The position numbers and the translations under genes were made by a program. The notes under the pieces were generated by a model, which did not search any database, was not told the origin of the DNA, and saw only the letters and a program-made list of their open reading frames with translations. A stretch of 64,000 bases of DNA from CAZTHM01 sp041946825 (GTDB lineage Bacteria > Acidobacteriota > Terriglobia > UBA7540): positions 96,391-160,390 of the forward strand of contig JBHGBD010000008.1 in assembly GCA_041946825.1 (NCBI GenBank), given 5' to 3'. Each line of letters begins with the position of its first letter. Position 1 is the first letter of the stretch. This document shows, one piece after another, positions 52,517 to 59,268 of the stretch.

Positions 52517-53821
52517 GTGGCACGCGTGAGCATCGTCGGTCCGCGTGGGGAGGTCTCGGTCTGCAATCCGATTGAGTTTGAAAGAAACCCAGTCTGGACG
52601 AAGATTCTCGGACCGCTACCCTCGCGTGCGGGGGAGTCAGGGAGCGAAGGCGGGGAAGAGCCGGAGAGCGAGTACATCCTCCAGAGACTGATCGAGCTTT
52701 ATCCGGAAGTTCTTCCTTGGCATGAGTTTTCTGATGGTCCGCCGGCGGACAAAGTCGGTGTGTGCGTTGTGTGTGAGGGCGCTGCTTCGGCGGCAACTGA
52801 TGTGCTTCTTGTGGAACGAACGGGCACGGGGACCGGACGATTCGTGATCGTTGAGACCAAGCTGATAAAGAACCCTGAGATATTCAGGGCTGTCGTCGGC
52901 CAAATCCTGGAATACGCCGCAAAGCTAAGCTCCGGCGAGACTCTTGAGACCCTGGAGGAAAGGGCGATCAACTACTGGAAGACGAGGCTTGGCAGGTTCA
53001 ACGGTGAGTTCCATGCACAAATGAAAAAGGCCTTCGGGGAGGGGTGGCAAGAGGCGATATGGGAGAGCGCTTTTGAGAATCTTCGAAGAGGAAATGTACG
53101 GCTCCTCATCGTCAGTGATAGTGTCCCCGAAGACCTTCGTTTGGCCGTGACGTTCCTACCTGCCAACGTCCTCTTGGCAGCGGTTGAGGTTCAAGCGCAT
53201 GAGGGCGCCGGCAAAGAAGGGGAACTGGTCTGTACTGGAGCCGTGTCCACCGCCGGAATCGGCCCAGAGGCGCTCCATGCAACTGCACTGCGGTATCTCT
53301 CGCAGGTTCGACTATCTCTGGCGACAATTCGGCTCACCAATTCGGGGCACTTTGTTTCTGAAGCGCATGATCGTGGAAAAGCACCAATACCCAGAATAGG
53401 CCGGCCATACAGCGACTATCTGGAGAAACTTGGAGGTACCGAGTCTGTTCCAGGAAAGATGCTGGAGATGCTGAGGGAAAAGACCTTGAAGACGGGCGGC
53501 TTCATTGACGAAGGCCAGAAAAACCTAACCTTCCGCCTTTGGGGATTGCCTGGACTAAACGTGTCAGAGAGGGACGACCAACTATACATCGAGTTCTGGG
53601 CCAGCTCTGCGCTCGGTAGCAGCAGGCCAGATCGAATGGACGAGGCACGAAACATCTTCCGCAGTCAATTTCCAACGGACAAGGATGGAGAGCATTTCTA
53701 CAAAACTTCAGAATACGGCTTCCGTTTTCACCCGATTGGTCGGTCTTCCACTCTCGATCAGGCGCGGCAACTGTTGCAGCGCCTGGAGATCGTTTACGAA
53801 AGTCTGCATAAACCACACTGA
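52517..53821 (+). CDS. Putative PD-(D/E)XK nuclease-domain protein
   Basis: 434 residues from a GTG at 52517 with the ribosome site GGAGG seven bases upstream. ATDVLLVERTGTGTGRFVIVETKLIKNPEIFRAVVGQILEYA gives the nuclease core Asp...Glu-x-Lys followed by an amphipathic helix, as in many restriction-like nucleases. The C-terminal half (about 280-434) has no recognised domain. It stands alone, divergent from the XRE gene, and is a possible standalone restriction or abortive-infection effector. No antidote or methyltransferase gene adjoins it. Confidence 0.55.
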   Translation: MARVSIVGPRGEVSVCNPIEFERNPVWTKILGPLPSRAGESGSEGGEEPESEYILQRLIELYPEVLPWHEFSDGPPADKVGVCVVCEGAASAATDVLLVERTGTGTGRFVIVETKLIKNPEIFRAVVGQILEYAAKLSSGETLETLEERAINYWKTRLGRFNGEFHAQMKKAFGEGWQEAIWESAFENLRRGNVRLLIVSDSVPEDLRLAVTFLPANVLLAAVEVQAHEGAGKEGELVCTGAVSTAGIGPEALHATALRYLSQVRLSLATIRLTNSGHFVSEAHDRGKAPIPRIGRPYSDYLEKLGGTESVPGKMLEMLREKTLKTGGFIDEGQKNLTFRLWGLPGLNVSERDDQLYIEFWASSALGSSRPDRMDEARNIFRSQFPTDKDGEHFYKTSEYGFRFHPIGRSSTLDQARQLLQRLEIVYESLHKPH

Positions 53822-53888
53822 TTGACCTTGTATCTGAGCCTTAATTGGCGAGGCCCAGTCCGGGAATATTTCCAGAAGGAGAGTTTTC

Positions 53889-54248
53889 ATGCTGACTGTA
53901 GAATTCAGGTTCATTCTAGATGGCCGTGAGTTGTCGATGGAGCGGGTAGCGAACACTATTGGAATTGAAATAGCAAAGGCCCTGTCTCCCAATGTAGGAG
54001 GTTGGAATACGCCACCTGTCGGGCTCAATCATGAACCAATACCGCATTCCCAATTCGACAAACGCGCCTACAGCCCAAAGGAAGCAGCGAAGATTCTCGG
54101 TATAAGCGAAGCGGCGGTACGCAGGTACATCACGTTTCAGGCGATTCCCTTCGTGCGTTTCGGGCGTCTAGTTAGGATCACAAGGGAAACCATCGAGAAG
54201 GTAATGAAAGATGGAAGACCGGACGCCAGGCTGAAACGCATTGTGTGA
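53889..54248 (+). CDS. Excisionase/MerR-type HTH protein
   Basis: 119 residues, start preceded by AAGGAG. The C-terminal 60 residues are a MerR-like winged helix (YSPKEAAKILGISEAAVRRYITFQAIPFVRFGRLVRITRETIEKVM); the N-terminal 55 residues are unassigned. It is convergent with the large integrase gene and may act as its excisionase/recombination directionality factor or as a regulator. Confidence 0.7.
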   Translation: MLTVEFRFILDGRELSMERVANTIGIEIAKALSPNVGGWNTPPVGLNHEPIPHSQFDKRAYSPKEAAKILGISEAAVRRYITFQAIPFVRFGRLVRITRETIEKVMKDGRPDARLKRIV

Positions 54249-54324
54249 ACTTGCAACCTGTTTTCGGAAGCTCCCATTCTATTCAGTGCTGTAGGTACAC
54301 GGCTGGTTCTCCGGTTCCGACAGA

Positions 54325-56163
54325 CTAGCTACTGCCTAACCGCCGCTCATCGAGCCATTGCTCCATTCGTCGATTAGCATGTGACTCGTCGAACCTTTTG
54401 CCGTATATCCGGAGGGTCGTCCGGATGTCGCTATGCCACAGAAGCTTCGAGACCGTGAGGTAATCCTCGGGATGCTCTTCCAGCCACTTGATTGCCACGA
54501 TGTCTCGAAACAGGTGAGGATTGACTGCCCTTCCGGCATATTGAAGAGTTATGTTTTTTACTCGCTCGCAAATTGTGTACTTGCAGTATGGGCGGCCCTG
54601 ATCGTTTAGGAACAGAGTCCCAGGATCTCCGTTGCGCACAAGCAGCGGGCGGTGCACTTCCAAGTACTCTTGCAGCAGAGGCTCCAGCTGTTTTGGAAGG
54701 ATAGCTTCGACTAGATGATCAGCCTTGGTTTCGTCTCGGCGGAAACGGATCTGTCGGACTTCCGCCTTCGGATTTTTCTTCAACTCCTCTACGACCCACT
54801 CTGGGCGTGCAATGGTTGAAAGTGGAAAGATCTCGGCCTTGAAAAGATTGGCCCCGTTCATGGGGTCTCCAAGCCTGCACTGGCGCAGGTTTTTCTGCCG
54901 CCAAGGCTGGATCAACAACCAAGCAACAAGCAATAGATCGCGGAACAACATCGCTTTCTTCCTTGCTTCACCACTTCCGAGGGATTCGATCCTCCTTTTG
55001 ATTTGATCTGGGATTCGAGACAATTCGTCGTAGGGTACCCATTTTCGGGCTTTGGCCTTGTCGTCTGGGTCCTCAACCTCGTCCCACAACTGCGATACCA
55101 TTTGCGGTATCCACTGAAGGCCCTCCTCGGATAAAGGAGGGTATGTTTTGACGATGTGGCTTACCATCGAAAGGCTTGCTAGGATGGAGCGTATTTTTAC
55201 TTCGCGCACAGTGATTCGCCATTCAAGGAATTTGCCAAGCACATCCTTGCTGAGCAAATCTGCAAGCGTAGTGGGGTCTGTGCCTTGGACATTTCGGGCA
55301 AAACCATAGACTTCACAAAACAACTCCTGAAGCGATTCAGCACTTGCACGGCGAATCCTGGCCTTCGCCGGCCTACCCTCCGCAAAGCGGTCTGTTTTCC
55401 ACTTCAATAGCTCCAGAACTTCCTGGCCTAATGGCCCCCGGAAGTCCGAGAGTCGAATCCCGTAACGTGGCTTGGGGCTGAATGGAGACACGCCAGGAAC
55501 GTCAGCTTGGAATCCGCATTCCGCCAGGAGTTTCCGGAAGTTCCTCTTGAGGGTCAGGACATGCTTATACGTGTAGCCCTTGCGAATCATGGTCTGGCCC
55601 ATTTCCTCCATATGAGCATCCTGGAAACTCTCAGGTTTTAGGCCATTACAGATTGCGTACTGGACGACAGCCGAACATCCGTGTTTCTTCGCACGGTGGA
55701 AAATTTCCTTCCACTCCCCCTCGGCTTCGGCATGTTTCGCAGTCCAGCCTAGACTCCTTGCTTTGCGTAAGAGAACGCGAACGTAATTCACGTAGGAGCG
55801 GACGCTGTTGCGGGATAAGCCGCGTTTCCCTCGGCCCTTCTCCTTCAGATAGGTTACAAATCCATCCAAAACACTCGCATCTGCCAACGATTCGATGCTG
55901 ATTTTGTCGGGGGCGCGCCCCAGATATCGGGACAGGTGGCCGACTGTGCTTTTCAACATTGCCACGGGGTCGGCCTGCACGGGCTCCGTGCTGCTTAGTG
56001 CGCGGAGCAGCTCATCGAGCGTCCGCAGAGTTCCGAGGGTTGCACGGGACAGTTGCGGAGGTTCCGGCGGCCCTTCAGGTGTGCCTGTGCTTCTCTCGGA
56101 TGATATAGGTGGTGGAAATGAAGTTTGCGGAAATTCAAAAGCAATTTGTATGCCAGTGTTCAT
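54325..56163 (-). CDS. Large tyrosine recombinase, right copy
   Basis: 612 residues. The catalytic C-terminus has VNPHLFRDIVA (His-x-x-Arg), LLWHSDIRTTLRIYGKRFDES (His and nucleophile Tyr), and LLIQPWRQKNLRQCRL (first Arg). A long N-terminal part (about 300 residues) has a SAM-like arm (FVTYLKEKGRGKRGLSRNSVRSYVNYVRVLLRKA) and is larger than in typical phage integrases. Located at the tRNA side of the island with an excisionase-like gene 160 bases upstream. It could be the active integrase of the element or of a stacked second element. Confidence 0.85.
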   Translation of the reverse strand: MNTGIQIAFEFPQTSFPPPISSERSTGTPEGPPEPPQLSRATLGTLRTLDELLRALSSTEPVQADPVAMLKSTVGHLSRYLGRAPDKISIESLADASVLDGFVTYLKEKGRGKRGLSRNSVRSYVNYVRVLLRKARSLGWTAKHAEAEGEWKEIFHRAKKHGCSAVVQYAICNGLKPESFQDAHMEEMGQTMIRKGYTYKHVLTLKRNFRKLLAECGFQADVPGVSPFSPKPRYGIRLSDFRGPLGQEVLELLKWKTDRFAEGRPAKARIRRASAESLQELFCEVYGFARNVQGTDPTTLADLLSKDVLGKFLEWRITVREVKIRSILASLSMVSHIVKTYPPLSEEGLQWIPQMVSQLWDEVEDPDDKAKARKWVPYDELSRIPDQIKRRIESLGSGEARKKAMLFRDLLLVAWLLIQPWRQKNLRQCRLGDPMNGANLFKAEIFPLSTIARPEWVVEELKKNPKAEVRQIRFRRDETKADHLVEAILPKQLEPLLQEYLEVHRPLLVRNGDPGTLFLNDQGRPYCKYTICERVKNITLQYAGRAVNPHLFRDIVAIKWLEEHPEDYLTVSKLLWHSDIRTTLRIYGKRFDESHANRRMEQWLDERRLGSS

Positions 56164-56230
56164 TTTTGCGAACTCCTATATGCAATTTTGGTATTCAGAA
56201 CATTCCCTTTGGGAATGCCTTTTCGCATAT

Positions 56231-56252
56231 AAAAAGAGACCCCACAGGTCCC
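56231..56252 (-). terminator. Possible terminator/attenuator between excisionase and integrase
   Basis: On the minus strand, GGGACC (56252-56247) pairs with GGTCTC (56241-56236) across a TGTGG loop (one G-T pair), followed by five T. It lies between the excisionase stop and the integrase start, so it may limit integrase expression. Confidence 0.4.
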
Positions 56253-56322
56253 ATCGTGACGTGACCGCGATGAGCGGCGAAGTTGCGCGAGATTCCGTGC
56301 AATATAGCGAACGCAAAGGGGC

Positions 56323-56586
56323 CTACTCCTCTCGCTGGAACTCGGCCTTCCGCACGCTGTTGCGAAGGAAAGCTTCGAGGTCCTCCGAAAGAAACCGCCC
56401 CCGTCCCGGCAGATCACGGCTTGGGAGTTTGCCGGCGCGACATCGTTCCTGGATCGTGCGCGGCGTCACTCCGAAAATGGCGGCGGCATCACGAATCGTA
56501 TAGATACCTTGGAGCCGACGCCCGACTGCTGCCAGCAACTGCTCCAACAAGGGGTAAAGCGGCGTTTCGATTCTTCCGTCACTCAT
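56323..56586 (-). CDS. Excisionase-like HTH protein, tRNA side
   Basis: 87 residues; MerR/AlpA-like winged helix: IYTIRDAAAIFGVTPRTIQERCRAGKLPSRDLPGRGRFLSEDLEAFL. It is upstream of the large integrase on the same strand and next to the strong minus-strand terminator at 56620-56664. Role: recombination directionality or regulation. Confidence 0.75.
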   Translation of the reverse strand: MSDGRIETPLYPLLEQLLAAVGRRLQGIYTIRDAAAIFGVTPRTIQERCRAGKLPSRDLPGRGRFLSEDLEAFLRNSVRKAEFQREE

Positions 56587-56619
56587 GACTCCTCCTCGTA
56601 GGGCGAGTACTTGAATGCC

Positions 56620-56664
56620 AAAAAAAAGACCCCAACATCCCAGACAGGCTGGAATGTTGGGGTC
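56620..56664 (-). terminator. Rho-independent terminator just inside the island
   Basis: Stem GACCCCAACAT/ATGTTGGGGTC (56628-56638 and 56654-56664) with a loop of about 15 bases, followed on the minus strand by eight T (complement of 56620-56627). It stops leftward transcription coming from tRNA-Cys before it reaches the excisionase and integrase genes. Confidence 0.75.
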
Positions 56665-56729
56665 CGTTCCCCAACGCTCCTCATAAAAGCAGGCGCGCCT
56701 TACTCAGCTCGTACCAGACGGGCTTTAGC

Positions 56730-56753
56730 TTGCGTGGGACCCTTGCGTGGGAC
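56730..56753 (+). repeat. Right pair of candidate integrase arm-type sites
   Basis: TTGCGTGGGAC at 56730-56740 and again at 56743-56753, about 95-118 bases from the right att core. Same 11-mer, spacing and orientation as the pair at 20440-20464. Confidence 0.55.
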
Positions 56754-56847
56754 TGCCACGAAAAATCACGCAGAATCCCATAGAATTACAGTGAAGTTGT
56801 GGGGACCCGAAATGTATGGCCTATCGAGGCTAAGCTGTTGCAGGAAT

Positions 56848-56892
56848 TGGAGGCGCGGGTGGGAATCGAACCCACGCATAAAGGTTTTGCAG
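56848..56892. other. attR: 45-bp tRNA-Cys 3' end
   Basis: Identical to 20334-20378. It is the 3' half of the intact tRNA-Cys (CCA end, acceptor 3' strand, T arm, variable loop and 3' anticodon stem). It marks the right end of the island. Confidence 0.9.
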
Positions 56893-56922
56893 ACCTCTCC
56901 CTTACCACTTGGGTACCGCGCC
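56848..56922 (-). tRNA. tRNA-Cys (GCA)
   Basis: Acceptor GGCGCGG (56922-56916) pairs with CCGCGCC; D arm; anticodon arm GAGGT-CTGCAAA-ACCTT with anticodon GCA; T arm GTGGG-TTCGATT-CCCAC; U73 discriminator typical of tRNA-Cys; CCA encoded (56850-56848). Its 3' part is the island attachment site. The gene remains functional after integration because the 3' part is regenerated. cysS lies 4.3 kb away. Confidence 0.92.
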
Positions 56923-56938
56923 TTGAGAACCGTGACGA

Positions 56939-57015
56939 GTGACAAGTGACGAGTGACAAGGAGAGCCAACACCTCGGTTCGCTTGGCTCATCACCCGTCA
57001 CTCATCACTTGTCAC
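56939..57015. repeat. Inverted repeat between the two tRNA loci
   Basis: GTGACAAGTGACGAGTGAC (56939-56957) and its complement with one mismatch at 56997-57015, around a 39-base loop. It sits between tRNA-Cys and the truncated tRNA-Gly. Simple GTGAC/GAGTGAC reiterations suggest a dispersed repeat family. Confidence 0.5.
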
Positions 57016-57022
57016 TGAACTT

Positions 57023-57086
57023 TGGAGCGGGAAACGGGATTCGAACCCGCGACTTCGACCTTGGCAAGGTCGCACTCTACCGGCGC
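57023..57086 (-). pseudogene. tRNA-Gly (GCC), 5'-truncated
   Basis: The 3' part is normal: D-loop/D-stem (CCGGTAGAGTGC), anticodon arm CGACC-TTGCCAA-GGTCG (anticodon GCC), T arm, TTCCCGC acceptor strand, discriminator T and encoded CCA at 57023-57025. The expected 5' acceptor GCGGGAA is missing; the bases upstream of the D arm do not pair with the 3' strand. It is therefore a remnant, probably a tRNA 3' duplication left by another integration or a deletion. Confidence 0.6.
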
Positions 57087-57122
57087 GGCCACGACATTCT
57101 GACGACGCGCACACGGGCCGGA

Positions 57123-58136
57123 TCAGGCGGTGACGGGAACCAGCGCCTCTCGAAGGAATTTCGTAGATTCCTCCGGTGGAGTGGGATTGATGTAGAAGCC
57201 CGTACCCCACTCAAAGCCCGCGACCTTGGTGAGTTTGGGCATGATTTCCAGGTGCCAGTGATAGTGGTCGTTGGAGACTTCGGGAAACGGCGAAGTGTGG
57301 ATGACGTAATTGTAAGCAGGAGAGTCCAGCACCTTGTCGAGGCGCATCAGCATGTCTTTGAGCATGGCGGCGAGTTGCTCGAACTCGTGTTTCTGCGACT
57401 CCTCGAAGGCCGACTGATGTGTCTTAGGGATAATCCACATTTCGAACGGAAAGCGCGGAGCGTAAGGCGAAATGGCAATGAAGCCCGGGTTTTCGGAAAT
57501 CACCCGGACACCGTCCTCCCCTTCCTGCCGGATGATGTCGCAGAAGATACAGCGCTCTTTGAAGTTGTAATACTCCTTGGCGCTGTCCACCTCTTCGCGC
57601 ACGCGCTTGGGCACGACGGGCAGGGCAATCAGTTGCGAGTGAGTGTGCTCCAGCGAAGCGCCGGCAGCCTCGCCGTGGTTCTTGAAGATCAGAATGTATT
57701 TGAATCGCCGGTCCTTCTTGAGGTCGAGAATGCGGTCGCGAAACGCCCAGAGAACATCTTCCACGCTCCTGGGCTCCATGGTCGCAAGGGTCAGCGCGTG
57801 CTCCGGAGTCTCAATGATGACCTCGTGCGCGCCGATGCCGTTCATCTTGTCGTAGAGACCTTCTCCCTGACGGTTGAGCGTTCCTTCGATGCCCAGCGCG
57901 GGGAATTTATTGGCCACAACGCGCAGCGACCACCCGCCGGAGTTGGGCGGGCCACCGTTCTTGCGATAGGCGAGGATTTCGGGCGGGGTCTTCGCTTCAT
58001 TCCCGGAACAAAACGGGCAGAAACCCGACCCTCGGATTTGAACTTTCTCGCGCACGAAATCCGTCGGCCGCTTGGCGCGGTCCGTGGCGATGATGACCCA
58101 TCGACCCGTGATCGGGTCTTTGCGCAGTTCAGGCAC
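57123..58136 (-). CDS. galT: Galactose-1-phosphate uridylyltransferase
   Basis: 337 residues, GTG start after AGGAG. Two HIT-like halves. DPITGRWVIIATDRAKRP near the start, zinc ligands CPFC, and the active-site HTHSQLIALP (catalytic His-x-His-x-Gln type), followed by CIFCDI and FPFEMWIIPKTH. Transfers UMP between UDP-glucose and galactose-1-phosphate in the Leloir pathway. No galK or galE adjoins it. Cytoplasmic. Confidence 0.9.
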   Translation of the reverse strand: MPELRKDPITGRWVIIATDRAKRPTDFVREKVQIRGSGFCPFCSGNEAKTPPEILAYRKNGGPPNSGGWSLRVVANKFPALGIEGTLNRQGEGLYDKMNGIGAHEVIIETPEHALTLATMEPRSVEDVLWAFRDRILDLKKDRRFKYILIFKNHGEAAGASLEHTHSQLIALPVVPKRVREEVDSAKEYYNFKERCIFCDIIRQEGEDGVRVISENPGFIAISPYAPRFPFEMWIIPKTHQSAFEESQKHEFEQLAAMLKDMLMRLDKVLDSPAYNYVIHTSPFPEVSNDHYHWHLEIMPKLTKVAGFEWGTGFYINPTPPEESTKFLREALVPVTA

Positions 58137-58325
58137 GCGTTAGCTCCTCACTTCCTTTTCGTGGTTTGATGGCGCGGGATACCAAAGGAACCATTATGCG
58201 GGATTCCGCCCCAACTGCCAAGCCCGACTTCCAGATGAAACTGCAAAACTTGCGAAGTCGCGCCGGGTTCGAGTCCCTTATGGGGCGAGTTGACTCCGCG
58301 AAAGCGCGGTGGCGCATCCAGGAAA

Positions 58326-58805
58326 TCAGCTGACGGGGCTTCTGAACGCGTCCTTGATCAGCTTAACCTTATAGCCTTCCTGAGAATCCCAGAAGACACT
58401 CACGATATCGAACCGGAAGGCCGCCGGTTGTTTCCGCAGCCGGCGCAGGTATTCTTTGGCGGCCCGTGCCACGCGCTTCTGCTTGCTGCGCGTGACCGCC
58501 TCCTCCGGCGGACCGGCTTCGTCGGAAGTGCGCGTCTTCACCTCTACAAAGGCGAGGACCGGCCCGTCCCAACCCACCAGGTCAAGCTCTCCGGCGCCCG
58601 AACGCGCGCGCCGATTGCGAGCCACAATGATATAGCCTGCCTGGCGCAGAAACCAATAAGCGAGCGTCTCGCCACGTTCGCCGGTTTTGAGATGCTCCGG
58701 CTTGCCGCCCGGCTTGTCTGCGGCCTTTAACCGCTCTGCCCGCGCCGCGCGCTGCCGCTCCTTCCACACCAGACCGTGATAGATGAGGCGGGCGAACCAG
58801 CTCAT
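58326..58805 (-). CDS. yraN: YraN/UPF0102-family endonuclease-like protein
   Basis: 159 residues from the ATG at 58805 (GAGG five bases upstream); the longer frame to 58997 reads through repeat sequence. GERGETLAYWFLRQAGYIIVARNRRARSGAGELDLVGWDGPVLAFVEVKTR is the diagnostic UPF0102 core, a PD-(D/E)XK fold (Glu, Asp, Glu-x-Lys). Function not established; proposed in DNA or RNA processing. The upstream gene is the four-helix-bundle gene, and its 5' leader contains one arm of the inverted repeat. Confidence 0.85.
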   Translation of the reverse strand: MSWFARLIYHGLVWKERQRAARAERLKAADKPGGKPEHLKTGERGETLAYWFLRQAGYIIVARNRRARSGAGELDLVGWDGPVLAFVEVKTRTSDEAGPPEEAVTRSKQKRVARAAKEYLRRLRKQPAAFRFDIVSVFWDSQEGYKVKLIKDAFRSPVS

Positions 58806-58822
58806 GGTGGCCTCAGAACGAT

Positions 58823-58839
58823 GAACGATGAATGATGAA
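58823..58839. repeat. Left inverted-repeat arm flanking the four-helix gene
   Basis: GAACGATGAATGATGAA, an exact inverted match to 59244-59260, with further GATGAAT reiterations to 58847. Confidence 0.7.
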
Positions 58840-58870
58840 TGATGAACAGCGCTTCCGCGACCGGAGGCAT

Positions 58871-59251
58871 TCAATTCAGTTTCTTGGCCGTCTTGGCAGA
58901 GACAACGAATATTGCGATGAGTTCTTCCGCCTCCCGGTGGAGTTGCTCCAACTTGCTGGGTTTTACGATCCCGCTGTCGGCGAGCAATTCCAACCAATAT
59001 ACCGTCTCCTCCAATTCCTGCAGCGCGCTCTCAATTTTGCTTATGAACTCTGCGCCGGACCTGGCGCGAGTAGCTTCGCGATATTGAGCGCAACCGGAAG
59101 TTCCGCTTCGGAGGAGCTGTCTACCGAGAACCTGTGCCTGCGAGGTCTTGGGAAGCGCCGCGAACAAGCGCAGAACCCTCAACGCGAAGGCCTTGGTCCT
59201 GGCTCGCAAGTCATGTGGTTTCTCAACCGCGCAGGGTTTGTCGTTCATCAT
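58871..59251 (-). CDS. Four-helix-bundle protein (23S rRNA intervening-sequence family)
   Basis: 126 residues (or 125 from the next ATG at 59248). LRVLRLFAALPKTSQAQVLGRQLLRSGTSGCAQYREATRARSGAEFISKIESALQELEETVYWLELL is the conserved core of the S23/four-helix-bundle family; members form pentamers and are of unknown role. The start codon lies inside the right arm of an exact 17-base inverted repeat (58823-58839 / 59244-59260), suggesting insertion as a unit between yraN and the aminotransferase gene. Confidence 0.85.
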   Translation of the reverse strand: MMNDKPCAVEKPHDLRARTKAFALRVLRLFAALPKTSQAQVLGRQLLRSGTSGCAQYREATRARSGAEFISKIESALQELEETVYWLELLADSGIVKPSKLEQLHREAEELIAIFVVSAKTAKKLN

Positions 59252-59260
59252 TCATCGTTC
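59244..59260. repeat. Right inverted-repeat arm flanking the four-helix gene
   Basis: Exact complement of 58823-58839. It contains the start codons of the four-helix gene. Confidence 0.7.
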
Positions 59261-59268
59261 CGCCTTCA

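Larger units (their letters stand above)
20334..56892. mobile_element. Integrative genomic island in tRNA-Cys (defence island)
   Basis: About 36.5 kb between perfect 45-bp direct repeats, with an integrase at each end (20422-21534 and 54325-56163) and an excisionase-like gene beside each. Cargo is predominantly anti-phage or conflict genes: a Ubl conjugation operon, a GHKL/PRTase signalling pair, a type I R-M operon with extras, RecB-like nuclease, type IV CBASS and XRE/ImmA regulators. No conjugation or virion genes are visible, so transfer would need a helper. Two integrases and a third, collapsed module suggest stacked insertions. Confidence 0.85.

Noticed and set aside
56946..58169. 407-codon plus-strand frame
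   Set aside because: Antisense to galT and to the truncated tRNA-Gly; composition typical of the complement of a GC-rich gene.
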